A stretch of 12,410 nt of DNA from Streptococcus sp. A12. Its GTDB lineage: Bacteria; Bacillota; Bacilli; Lactobacillales; Streptococcaceae. The translations under genes and the position numbers were made by a program. Within the stretch, counting starts at the first letter, position 1. Each line of letters opens with the position of its first letter. Under the pieces are notes generated by a model. The model saw only the letters and a list, made by a program, of their open reading frames with translations. It did no database searches and was not told the origin of the DNA. The stretch lies in NCBI RefSeq assembly GCF_905372335.1, contig NZ_CAJPOU010000039.1, forward strand, positions 1 to 12,410, written 5' to 3'. This document shows, piece by piece, positions 1 to 6,459 of the stretch.

Positions 1-238
1 CCTTGTATAGGACTACTAAACTCGGAATGCCATAGATATCCCAAAGCTTAGCCAGGTCTAGATACTGGTCGCGGTCGACCAAAACAAAGGTAAATTCAGG
101 GTTTTCCGCTTCAATCTCTGGCAAAAAAGGCTGGATATACCGGCAATCACCACACCAATCCGCTGAAAAGAAGAAAACCTTCTTACCTTCTTGCTCGACG
201 TAGCTAGCTAATTCCTCTAAAGACTGTGGTATGATCAT
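1..238 (-). CDS. Thioredoxin-like protein, 5' part only (3' end outside window)
   Basis: The first 79 codons of a thioredoxin-fold protein; the gene runs off the left edge. The translation begins MIIPQSLEEL and shows FFFSADWCGDC, a CxxC redox site (CGDC, residues 29-32) after the first beta strand, and GIPSLVV with the expected cis-proline at residue 72. There is no signal peptide, so it should be cytoplasmic. The ATG (236-238) overlaps the TGA of the DUF4651 gene (ATGA), which points to translational coupling and one transcript. In streptococci a thioredoxin-like gene commonly sits beside DUF4651 and pepA. The CGDC dipeptide differs from the CGPC of housekeeping TrxA, so I call it thioredoxin-like (YtpP-type) and not trxA. 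Its substrate cannot be told from sequence. Confidence 0.85.
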   Translation of the reverse strand, partial: MIIPQSLEELASYVEQEGKKVFFFSADWCGDCRYIQPFLPEIEAENPEFTFVLVDRDQYLDLAKLWDIYGIPSLVVLYK

Positions 239-525
239 AGTTTTTCCTCTTCATACTGAAGGAGGCCCTCTTCATAGACAAAGCGATAGTGGCGCTCATC
301 CTCAAATACGAGCCCTCCGACCAGACGTTCTTCGCTTGATTCATAGAGTTCCACATAAAGGGTTGCAATCTTTCCCATATTCTCCATCTGCTCACGGACT
401 TCTGCGACTAACTCTTCTTGCGTACGCAGACGTTTTTGATCTTTGGCAATTTTATAGGCCACAAGGGCAAGAGCACTTGCACTAGCTGCTACAAGGCTGG
501 ATAAAATGATTTTTTTAGCTTTCAT
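235..525 (-). CDS. Small membrane-anchored DUF4651 protein
   Basis: A 96-residue protein that I recognise as the streptococcal DUF4651 family; its function is unknown. It starts with three lysines and a hydrophobic, Ala/Leu-rich stretch at about residues 6-25, followed by a lysine/arginine-rich segment, as expected for one N-terminal membrane anchor with the positive end inside or an uncleaved signal. The rest is acidic and helical, with many Glu residues and a Phe/Tyr-containing end. It is the first gene of a pair with the thioredoxin-like gene (4-bp overlap) and is divergent from pepA. The only ribosome-binding-like sequence, GAGG, ends one base before the ATG, which is too close for normal use. 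A good promoter lies directly upstream, so the message may be leaderless (see findings). Confidence 0.8.
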   Translation of the reverse strand: MKAKKIILSSLVAASASALALVAYKIAKDQKRLRTQEELVAEVREQMENMGKIATLYVELYESSEERLVGGLVFEDERHYRFVYEEGLLQYEEEKL

Positions 526-532
526 ACCTCAT

Positions 533-561
533 ATTGTAACACAAAATACAAGCTGGGACAA
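533..561 (-). promoter_or_regulatory. Promoter of DUF4651/thioredoxin-like pair
   Basis: On the minus strand TTGTCC (556-561) and TACAAT (533-538) are separated by exactly 17 bp, and TG lies one base upstream of the -10, making it an extended -10. The predicted start of transcription falls at about 525-528, on or within a few bases of the ATG at 525. This is inferred from sequence only. Confidence 0.6.
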
Positions 562-630
562 CGAAGGAGAATAGATCTCCCCATCATGACGATCTACTTC
601 TATTCCCGTCGACTGCCACTACCATCTCGA
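551..630. repeat. Imperfect inverted repeats in divergent intergenic region
   Basis: The noncoding stretch between DUF4651 and pepA contains several overlapping inverted repeats: TAGATC (572-577) with GATCTA (591-596), GAATAGA (569-575) with TCTATTC (599-605), and GGAGA (566-570) with TCTCC (576-580). There is no T-run, so it is not an intrinsic terminator. The look is that of a worn streptococcal intergenic repeat, or an operator for the divergent genes. The sequence alone does not decide. Confidence 0.35.
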
Positions 631-639
631 CTAAAAAAG

Positions 640-648
640 TGATAAAAT
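640..648 (+). promoter_or_regulatory. Possible extended -10 promoter of pepA
   Basis: TGATAAAAT fits an extended -10 (TG, one base, TAAAAT) 24 bases before the pepA ATG. No convincing -35 hexamer is seen at 16-18 bp upstream. The ribosome binding site AAGAAGG ends 6 bases before the start. Confidence 0.35.
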
Positions 649-671
649 AACAATCAGAAAGAAGGTAACTT

Positions 672-1736
672 ATGACTGATTTATTTTCTAAAATCAAAGA
701 AGTAACAGAACTTCCTGCCATCTCTGGCCACGAAGCGCCTGTTCGCGATTATCTACGCAAACAGATCACTCCACATGTGGATGAAGTGGTCACAGACGGC
801 TTGGGAAGTATTTTTGGGGTACGCCACTCAGAAGCGGCTGATGCTCCTCGCATCATGGTCGCAGGCCATATGGATGAAGTTGGCTTTATGGTCAGTGAGA
901 TCAAGGCAGACGGCACCTTCCGCGTGGTTGAAATCGGTGGTTGGAACCCTATGGTGGTCAGCAGCCAACGTTTCACCCTTTTGACCCGCGATGGTCATTC
1001 CTACCCTGTCATTTCTGGATCTGTTCCTCCGCATTTGACACGGGGCACAAACGGTCCTGCCCTTCCCGCAATCGGAGATATTGTCTTTGATGGTGGCTTT
1101 GCCAACAAAGAAGAAGCCGAGAGCTTTGGGATCCGTCCAGGCGACACCTTGGTCCCTGAAAGCACTGCAATCTTAACAGCCAATCAGAAAAACATCATCT
1201 CCAAAGCTTGGGACAACCGTTATGGGGTCTTGATGGTCAGCGAATTGGCACAAGCCCTTTCTGGACAAGCCCTAGCAAACGAACTCTATGTCGGAGCGAC
1301 TGTCCAAGAAGAAGTCGGACTGCGCGGTGCCGGGACTTCTGTGACCAAGTTTGATCCAGAAATCTTCCTGGCTGTTGACTGTTCTCCCGCTGCAGATGTC
1401 TACGGAGGCCAAGGAGCTATCGGAGAAGGAACCCTCCTTCGTTTCTTTGACCCAGGTCACCTCATGTTGCCAAATATGAAGGACTTCCTCCTCACCACCG
1501 CTGAAGAAGCCGGCATCAAGTACCAATACTACTGTGGGAAAGGCGGAACGGATGCTGGAGTAGCCCACTTACGAAGTGGTGGTGTGCCATCTACTACCAT
1601 CGGAGTCTGCGCACGCTACATCCACTCCCACCAAACCCTCTACGCTATGGATGACTTCCTTCAAGCCCAAGCCTTCCTTCAAGCTTTGGTGCAAAAATTG
1701 GATCGTTCAACCGTTGATTTAATTAAGAATTATTAA
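672..1736 (+). CDS. pepA: Glutamyl aminopeptidase, M42 family
   Basis: A 354-residue cytoplasmic metallo-aminopeptidase of family M42, full length for the family. PepA enzymes of lactic acid bacteria remove N-terminal Glu or Asp from peptides and work with other peptidases in amino acid supply. The di-metal centre is visible: AGHMDEVGF (His66, Asp68), ISKAWDNRYG (bridging Asp181), VQEEVGLRG (Glu213 catalytic base, Glu214 metal ligand), AVDCSPA (Asp236) and YIHSH (His318). GGTDAG near residue 291 is also typical. The ATG has a good AAGAAGG site and the N-terminus matches the family. It is monocistronic, with a terminator right after its stop and a divergent gene upstream. Substrate preference for acidic residues is inferred from the family. 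Confidence 0.93.
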   Translation: MTDLFSKIKEVTELPAISGHEAPVRDYLRKQITPHVDEVVTDGLGSIFGVRHSEAADAPRIMVAGHMDEVGFMVSEIKADGTFRVVEIGGWNPMVVSSQRFTLLTRDGHSYPVISGSVPPHLTRGTNGPALPAIGDIVFDGGFANKEEAESFGIRPGDTLVPESTAILTANQKNIISKAWDNRYGVLMVSELAQALSGQALANELYVGATVQEEVGLRGAGTSVTKFDPEIFLAVDCSPAADVYGGQGAIGEGTLLRFFDPGHLMLPNMKDFLLTTAEEAGIKYQYYCGKGGTDAGVAHLRSGGVPSTTIGVCARYIHSHQTLYAMDDFLQAQAFLQALVQKLDRSTVDLIKNY

Positions 1737-1759
1737 TATTTTTCCAAAATAATTGTTTT

Positions 1760-1783
1760 AAACCCCCATTTTGGGGTTTTTTT
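1760..1783 (+). terminator. Intrinsic terminator of pepA
   Basis: AAACCCC (1760-1766) pairs with GGGGTTT (1773-1779) across a 6-base loop, followed by further T residues to 1783. It begins 24 bases after the pepA stop codon. Confidence 0.8.
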
Positions 1784-1791
1784 GATATAAT
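1783..1791 (+). promoter_or_regulatory. Extended -10 promoter of the DUF1846 gene
   Basis: TGATATAAT is a perfect extended -10 (TG, one base, TATAAT). No good -35 is present because that position is taken by the pepA terminator stem. Transcription should begin near 1798 and give a leader of about 97 nt. Confidence 0.6.
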
Positions 1792-1810
1792 ACTGAATGA
1801 ATATTGCAAC

Positions 1811-1871
1811 GGGTGTTCTTTTGCACTCCCCTTTCCCTATGTGAAAGGCGGAGCACCGCTAAAGATCACCC
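1811..1871 (+). promoter_or_regulatory. Long bulged hairpin in the DUF1846 leader
   Basis: Nearly the whole segment folds on itself. GGGTG (1811-1815) pairs with CACCC (1867-1871). After a single T-T mismatch, TCTTT (1817-1821) pairs with AAAGA (1861-1865). An asymmetric internal loop follows (TGCA, 1822-1825, against CACCGCT, 1854-1860). Then CTCC (1826-1829) pairs with GGAG (1850-1853) and CCTTTC (1830-1835) with GAAAGG (1843-1848), with one bulged C at 1849 and a 7-base loop. No T-run follows, so it is not a terminator. CTCC could alternatively pair with the GGAG of the ribosome binding site (1885-1888). I do not recognise a known riboswitch class. A protein-binding site or cis-regulatory RNA is inferred, not shown. 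Confidence 0.5.
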
Positions 1872-1894
1872 TCGCTTCTTTATTGGAGGTTTAA

Positions 1895-3379
1895 ATGAAG
1901 AAACAAGCTTTTAGTTCCGAAAAGTATTTGAATTTGCAACGCGATCACATCCTCGAGCGCATCAACCAATTTGATGGCAAGCTCTACCTAGAGTTTGGAG
2001 GAAAGATGTTGGAAGATTTCCACGCAGCTCGTGTCCTTCCTGGTTATGAACCAGATAACAAAATTAAGCTTCTCCAAGAACTTCGTGACCAAGTGGAGAT
2101 TGTGATTGCTATTAATGCCAATAACATTGAGCATTCAAAAGCGCGTGGTGACCTAGGAATCTCTTATGACCAAGAGGTCTTCCGCTTGATCGATAAATTC
2201 AACGAATTGGGCATTTATGTCGGCTCTGTCGTCATCACTCAATATGCTGGTCAACCAGCTGCCGACCTTTTCCGCAAGCAGTTGGAAAAAAATGGCATCG
2301 CCTCTTACCTCCACTACCCAATCAAGGGCTACCCAACGGATATGGACCACATCATCTCTCCTGAGGGAATGGGGAAAAATGACTACATTCAGACCAGCCG
2401 TAATCTCGTTGTCGTGACAGCTCCTGGTCCTGGTTCTGGTAAATTGGCGACTTGTATGTCCAATATGTACCATGACCAATTGAATGGCATCAAATCTGGT
2501 TATGCTAAATTTGAAACCTTCCCAGTTTGGAACCTGCCTTTGCACCACCCAGTGAATTTGGCCTATGAAGCTGCTACTGCAGACCTTGACGATGTCAATA
2601 TGATTGACCCCTTCCACCTCCAAACCTATGGCGAAACAACGGTAAACTACAACCGAGATATCGAAATCTTCCCTGTCTTGAAGCGGATGTTGGAACGCAT
2701 CCTCGGAGAATCTCCTTACGCTTCCCCAACAGACATGGGTGTGAACATGGTCGGCTTTGCCATCGTGGACAATGACGCAGCGATTGAAGCCTCTAAGCAA
2801 GAAATTATCCGCCGTTACTACCAAACCATTCTAGATGTGAAAGCAGAGCGTGTCGGAAACGGAGCTATTAAGAAAATCGAACTCTTGATGAATGACTTAG
2901 GCATTTCACCAAAAGACCGCCAAGTCACCGTCCTTGCCCGTCAAAAAGAGGAAGAAACCGGTGAACCTGCCTTGGCACTAAAATTGCCGAACGGAGAAAC
3001 CGTGACAGGTAAGACTTCTGACTTGTTTGGTCCAACGGCAGCTGTTCTCATCAATGCTATCAAGAAATTGGCCCATATTGATAAAGAAACCAAATTGATT
3101 GAGCCAGAGTATGTCAAACCAATCCAAGGCTTGAAGATCAACCACTTGGGCAGTCGCAACCCTCGCCTCCACTCAAATGAAATCCTCATCGCCCTTGCTA
3201 TTACCGCCATGAACCATCCAGAGGCAAATCTTGCCATGCAAGAATTGGGTCGATTGAAAGGGAGCGAAGCCCATTCAACAGTCATGTTGACAGACGAAGA
3301 TAAGAACGTTCTTCGCAAACTGGGCATCCATGTGACTATGGATCCAGTTTACCAATACGATCGCTTGTACCGCAAATAA
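1895..3379 (+). CDS. DUF1846 (UPF0371) family protein
   Basis: A 494-residue cytoplasmic protein matching the DUF1846 family at full length; the biological role of the family is not established. The sequence starts with an aromatic and charged N-terminus (LYLEFGGKMLEDFHAARVLPGY, residues about 30-51) and has a glycine-rich, P-loop-like motif GPGSGKLAT at residues 178-186, just after a hydrophobic strand (NLVVVTAP). This suggests nucleotide or phosphate binding, as inference only. There are no membrane segments or signal peptide. The ATG is preceded by a strong GGAGG at 5-base spacing. The gene is alone in its transcript: the pepA terminator lies before it and a strong bidirectional terminator after it. 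Its structured leader is unusual. A 223-residue open frame on the other strand (2153-2824) is only a shadow. Confidence 0.88.
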   Translation: MKKQAFSSEKYLNLQRDHILERINQFDGKLYLEFGGKMLEDFHAARVLPGYEPDNKIKLLQELRDQVEIVIAINANNIEHSKARGDLGISYDQEVFRLIDKFNELGIYVGSVVITQYAGQPAADLFRKQLEKNGIASYLHYPIKGYPTDMDHIISPEGMGKNDYIQTSRNLVVVTAPGPGSGKLATCMSNMYHDQLNGIKSGYAKFETFPVWNLPLHHPVNLAYEAATADLDDVNMIDPFHLQTYGETTVNYNRDIEIFPVLKRMLERILGESPYASPTDMGVNMVGFAIVDNDAAIEASKQEIIRRYYQTILDVKAERVGNGAIKKIELLMNDLGISPKDRQVTVLARQKEEETGEPALALKLPNGETVTGKTSDLFGPTAAVLINAIKKLAHIDKETKLIEPEYVKPIQGLKINHLGSRNPRLHSNEILIALAITAMNHPEANLAMQELGRLKGSEAHSTVMLTDEDKNVLRKLGIHVTMDPVYQYDRLYRK

Positions 3380-3390
3380 AGAAAAGCAAG

Positions 3391-3410
3391 GCTAGACCGT
3401 TGGTCCTAGC
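3391..3410. other. Small hairpin after the DUF1846 gene
   Basis: GCTAGACC (3391-3398) pairs with GGTCCTAGC (3402-3410) with one bulged C and a 3-base loop. No T-run follows. It sits 30 bases upstream of the main terminator and may be an mRNA 3'-end structure or a terminator remnant. Confidence 0.4.
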
Positions 3411-3420
3411 TCCATATACA

Positions 3421-3466
3421 AAAAATCCCCTGAGTGCCTGAAACAGTTGGCACCCAGGGGATTTTT
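3421..3466. terminator. Bidirectional intrinsic terminator
   Basis: AAAAATCCCCTG (3421-3432) and GTGCC (3434-3438) pair with GGCAC (3449-3453) and CAGGGGATTTTT (3455-3466), giving 17 pairs with one A-C mismatch and a 10-base loop. A-tract on the left and T-tract on the right let it work in both directions, for the plus-strand DUF1846 gene and the minus-strand small membrane protein. Confidence 0.9.
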
Positions 3467-3488
3467 CATAGTTTAATTGGGTGGAGAG

Positions 3489-3644
3489 TTACCTCTCCTT
3501 AAAAAGATAGAGGCCCACAATCAGTATCGGGACAAGGAGAAGGGGATACACTTCTTTTGGCAGTAAGTCCGTTTCCAAACTCAACCAAAGGAAAAAAACA
3601 GCCAAGACAATCGCGATCAACCATTTTACAAGATAAGATTTCAT
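3489..3644 (-). CDS. Small two-helix membrane protein, 51 residues
   Basis: A 51-residue protein beginning MKSYLVKWLI. It has two hydrophobic segments, about residues 5-22 and 34-48, joined by a short polar turn (LETDLLPKE), and ends in Lys-Glu-Arg. The layout suggests a hairpin membrane protein with both ends on the cytoplasmic side. I do not recognise a family. Support for a real gene is strong for its size: AGGAGGG ends 4 bases before the ATG, a near-consensus promoter stands upstream, and the bidirectional terminator follows 22 bases after the stop. It stands alone between the fol operon terminator and the convergent DUF1846 gene. A frame at 3499-3693 on the same strand overlaps it but has no ribosome binding site and a non-membrane, cysteine-rich composition, so I reject that one. 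Confidence 0.75.
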   Translation of the reverse strand: MKSYLVKWLIAIVLAVFFLWLSLETDLLPKEVYPLLLVPILIVGLYLFKER

Positions 3645-3676
3645 GACGCCCTCCTACTCCTAATCTATTTATGCAT

Positions 3677-3705
3677 AGTATACTCCTGCTCAATTAACCT
3701 GTCAA
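3677..3705 (-). promoter_or_regulatory. Near-consensus promoter of the 51-residue membrane protein
   Basis: TTGACA (3700-3705) and TATACT (3677-3682) are spaced by exactly 17 bp on the minus strand, the best sigma-A type promoter in the window. Predicted transcription start is near 3670, giving a leader of about 26 nt. Confidence 0.8.
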
Positions 3706-3708
3706 GGT

Positions 3709-3739
3709 AAAAAAAGTAGTTGACCATTGGATCAACTAC
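3709..3739 (-). terminator. Intrinsic terminator of the fol operon
   Basis: On the minus strand GTAGTTGA (3739-3732) pairs with TCAACTAC (3723-3716), extended by GG/CC next to the loop with one bulge, and is followed by seven T residues (3715-3709). The stem includes the TGA stop of folBK (3732-3734) and the two preceding codons, so the terminator partly lies inside the gene. Confidence 0.85.
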
Positions 3740-4559
3740 CTTTTGTTTCTTTCACAGCCTCCCACAGTTGTCGGATCTGTTTTCTTTGGACAGGATCCAC
3801 AAAGTAAGGAGCAATTTCATTTAAGGATTCTAGGACAAATGCCCGTTCTGCCACATACGGATGAGGGAGAATCAAATCTGGACTATATAGGATCAAATCC
3901 TCCATATAAAGGAGATCCAAATCGATGACCCGTGGTCCCCATTTGATCTCACGGACCCGACCCATTTCTAGTTCGATTCCTAGCAAGGTCTCAATCAAGT
4001 CTTGGGGCGTAAACCAAGTTTCGACCTCTACGACTTGGTTGAGGAAGCTATCCTGCTCGACCCCTCCCCAAGGTGCTGTCTCAATCTGAGAAGAGGTTTG
4101 GAGAATCGTAAGCCCCTTTTCTTCTAGTCTAGATACAGCCGTCTCCAACTGTTGTCCCTTATCGCCCATATTGGTTCCCAGACCAATAAAGGCCCGTCTT
4201 TTTTCTCGTTCAATCGTGACCGAACAAGTATCCAAAGGTAGAGGAACTGGCGCCCAAGGTTTTTTCAGCTCAAGTCGAACCTTTTTGACAAAGTCATAGG
4301 TTGCAAAAATTTTCTCCAAAAGCTGAAAAGCTACTGTCTCAATCAAATCGATTTTCTCAGCTTGAACCCAATCTGTCAGTTGCTCTGCTAAGATTCCATA
4401 ATGGATTGAAGCCGTCAAATCGCCCGTCCGAGCAGACTTTGTCATCTCATAATCGACACAGACATCCAAGACAAAGCGTTGCCCCAATTCCTTTTCAGCG
4501 GAAAACACACCATGATAGGCATAAATTTCCAAATCTTTAATCCGTAATTGATCCACCAT
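3732..4559 (-). CDS. folBK: Bifunctional dihydroneopterin aldolase / HPPK (FolB-FolK fusion)
   Basis: A 275-residue fusion that carries out two consecutive folate steps: dihydroneopterin to 6-hydroxymethyl-dihydropterin, then its pyrophosphorylation with ATP. Residues 1-120 are FolB: YAYHGVFSAEKELGQ contains the catalytic-type Glu22, and LKKPWAPVP contains the family lysine (Lys99/100). Residues about 123-270 are FolK: AFIGLGTNMGD, then QIETAPWGG, then KWGPRVIDLDLL with the Mg-binding DxD and LPHPYVAERAFVL. The same fusion is pneumococcal SulD. I chose ATG at 4559 because GAGG ends 5 bases before it; an in-frame GTG at 4565 would overlap that GAGG. It is the last gene of the operon, 23 bp after folE, with the terminator stem inside its final codons. 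Confidence 0.93.
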   Translation of the reverse strand: MVDQLRIKDLEIYAYHGVFSAEKELGQRFVLDVCVDYEMTKSARTGDLTASIHYGILAEQLTDWVQAEKIDLIETVAFQLLEKIFATYDFVKKVRLELKKPWAPVPLPLDTCSVTIEREKRRAFIGLGTNMGDKGQQLETAVSRLEEKGLTILQTSSQIETAPWGGVEQDSFLNQVVEVETWFTPQDLIETLLGIELEMGRVREIKWGPRVIDLDLLYMEDLILYSPDLILPHPYVAERAFVLESLNEIAPYFVDPVQRKQIRQLWEAVKETKGS

Positions 4560-4582
4560 CGTCACCTCAGTTTATCTAGGGA

Positions 4583-5137
4583 CTAGTGTCCCATTAGTTT
4601 ATAGGCTTCGTTTTTCAAGTCTTTATCTGTCTCTAACAAGCCACGCGCTGCTGTCGTTACAGTAGCTGTTCCTGGTTTGCGCACCCCACGCATATTCATA
4701 CACATGTGCTCTGCTTCCACCCAGACAAGGGCTCCCTGCGCTCCCAGATACTCCATCAAGGCATCCGCGATTTCCACCGTCAAGCGCTCCTGGATTTGAG
4801 GTTTTTTGGCATATACTTCCACCGTCCGAGCTAGCTTAGAGAGGCCTGCTACGCGCCCATTTGGGATATAGGCAATGTGGACCTTGCCATAGAAGGGCAA
4901 GAAATGGTGTTCACACATCGAGTGGAAGAAGATATCCTTTTCCACCACCATATTGTTGTCCACAATCTCAAAAGATTTTGATAGGTGGACTTCCGCAGTT
5001 TGGTTGAGACCTGCAAAAATCTCTTGGTACATCTTGGCAATGCGTTCTGGTGTTTCTTGCAATCCCTCACGGTTTCCGTCTTCACCGACTGCGTCGATAA
5101 TCATCTTCACGGCTTCTTGAATTTTCTTTGTATCCAT
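4583..5137 (-). CDS. folE: GTP cyclohydrolase I
   Basis: A 184-residue homodecameric-type cytoplasmic enzyme that converts GTP to 7,8-dihydroneopterin triphosphate and formate, the entry step of folate synthesis. Visible features are ETPERIAKMY (residues 28-37), the zinc and active-site region HSMCEHHFLPF with Cys75, His77 and His78, and EAEHMCMNMRGVRKPG with His144 and the third zinc ligand Cys146. Length is usual for the bacterial type IA family. The AGGAGA ribosome binding site lies in the last codons of folC, and only one base separates the genes, so translation is probably coupled. It is equivalent to pneumococcal SulC. No regulatory domain is present. Confidence 0.95.
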   Translation of the reverse strand: MDTKKIQEAVKMIIDAVGEDGNREGLQETPERIAKMYQEIFAGLNQTAEVHLSKSFEIVDNNMVVEKDIFFHSMCEHHFLPFYGKVHIAYIPNGRVAGLSKLARTVEVYAKKPQIQERLTVEIADALMEYLGAQGALVWVEAEHMCMNMRGVRKPGTATVTTAARGLLETDKDLKNEAYKLMGH

Positions 5138-5138
5138 T

Positions 5139-6443
5139 TCATCTCCTACTGATTTCTTCGATTAGAAAGGCTCTCACTTGAGCCAAAAAGTACAAGGATC
5201 CCGTCACTAAGAGGAGATCAGATTGTTGCGATTTTCTTTTTAGATAATGGGTTAAAAACACCTTCCATTCTTGATAAGGCAGGCCTTTTTGAAGGGCTAT
5301 TTCCTGCATGTCTCTCACGGAATAGGCGCGTGAATCCTCAAAGGTCGTCAAGGTTAATTGACTCTTTTCCAATCCGCTCCACAGTTCCAGCATCTCCTCA
5401 ATCGCCTTGGTCTGGATACAGGTAAACAAGACTTGTTTGTCCAACTGTCCATACCGTTCTTTCATGGTGGCTACAAGAGGGGCTACTGCATGCGGATTAT
5501 GGGCGCCATCTAGAATGATGAGGGGCTGGGTCGAAATAACCTCTAGGCGGCCCGGCCACTGGACCCCTTCCCAAGCTTGGAGGATTTCTTCTCGACTTAA
5601 GAAAGAGAGCCCCTTTTCTTGACAGAAGGTATCGCAGAGAGCCAAGGCCAACCCAGCATTGTCGACTTGATGCAGTCCCAAAAGCCCTGTCTTTAATTGC
5701 AGTTCTTCCCGATACTGGCTCCGATAGCCAAAGACTTCCCCATCAGCCAAAGACGCTTGGTAGCTAACTAAAAAGTCCTGACCTAACAGCTCTACTGGTG
5801 CCGATAAGCAGTTCGCCTGCTGCACAATGACTTCTTGGGCTTCCAGTTCCATCCGGCCTAGCAAGACCGGAATCTTTTCCTTGATGATTCCCGCCTTTTC
5901 CCGCGCAATGGAGGCCAAATCTGGCCCTAAGAGAGCCACATGGTCCAGGCCAATCGTCGTGATGGCTGTCAACATAGGCTGACAAACATTGGTACTATCG
6001 AGACGGCCCCCCATGCCCACTTCCAAAATGACCACATCCGGATTTTCTGCTGCAAAATAATCAAAAGCCAGGACGGTCATCAACTCGAACTCGGTCAAGC
6101 CCAGCAAGGTCTGATCAGAACTGTTTTTTGCAAGCAAGTCCTGATAGAGGGACAGATAAGTCTCTAAATCCTGATCTGAAATGGGAAGCCCATTAATACT
6201 GATTTGCTCATGAAAGGAAACTAGATAGGGGGAGGAGAAAACACCAACCCGCAATCCTTTTGCCTCTAGTAAAGACAGTAAATGGGCTAGGGTCGATCCT
6301 TTTCCATTGGTCCCAGCTAGATGGATTACGGGACAGGCTAAGTGTGGGTTTCCCCTCAAGGCCAGCAGGGCTCCCATTCGCTCCAAGCCAAAATGGGGCT
6401 CGGAAGAACGATAAGTGGCTAACCAACTGAGATCTACTGTCAT
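5139..6443 (-). CDS. folC: Dihydrofolate synthase / folylpolyglutamate synthase
   Basis: A 434-residue Mur-ligase-like ATP enzyme. It joins dihydropteroate to glutamate to give dihydrofolate, and in most bacteria also adds further glutamates to folates. The ATP-binding P-loop is HLAGTNGKGST (GTNGKGS, residues 44-50), followed by the family motifs VGMGGRLDSTN (about 142-151), GLDH (165-168), EKAGIIK with the lysine that is usually carbamylated, and the C-terminal domain signature DGAHNPHA. Full length for the family. The ATG at 6443 has only a purine-rich GAGAAGAG as ribosome binding site and lies 16 bp after folP. Corresponds to SulB in pneumococcus. Whether it has one or both activities is not certain from sequence, but a folate operon member must supply the dihydrofolate synthase step. 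Confidence 0.93.
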   Translation of the reverse strand: MTVDLSWLATYRSSEPHFGLERMGALLALRGNPHLACPVIHLAGTNGKGSTLAHLLSLLEAKGLRVGVFSSPYLVSFHEQISINGLPISDQDLETYLSLYQDLLAKNSSDQTLLGLTEFELMTVLAFDYFAAENPDVVILEVGMGGRLDSTNVCQPMLTAITTIGLDHVALLGPDLASIAREKAGIIKEKIPVLLGRMELEAQEVIVQQANCLSAPVELLGQDFLVSYQASLADGEVFGYRSQYREELQLKTGLLGLHQVDNAGLALALCDTFCQEKGLSFLSREEILQAWEGVQWPGRLEVISTQPLIILDGAHNPHAVAPLVATMKERYGQLDKQVLFTCIQTKAIEEMLELWSGLEKSQLTLTTFEDSRAYSVRDMQEIALQKGLPYQEWKVFLTHYLKRKSQQSDLLLVTGSLYFLAQVRAFLIEEISRR

Positions 6444-6459
6444 ATCTCTTCTCTTTTCT

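Noticed and set aside
1811..1871. Signal recognition particle RNA or a known riboswitch
   Set aside because: The hairpin shape recalls small SRP RNA, but the conserved SRP loop bases are absent. preQ1-II, THF, fluoride and ZTP motifs, as I remember them, do not match either.
2153..2824. 223-residue open frame on the minus strand inside the DUF1846 gene
   Set aside because: It is antisense to a well-supported gene, has no ribosome binding site or recognisable domain, and arises from the codon pattern of the plus-strand gene.
3499..3693. 64-residue open frame overlapping the small membrane protein
   Set aside because: It has no ribosome site, its start lies next to the predicted -10 of the other gene, and its composition is unlike a real protein; the overlapping 51-residue frame has full expression signals.
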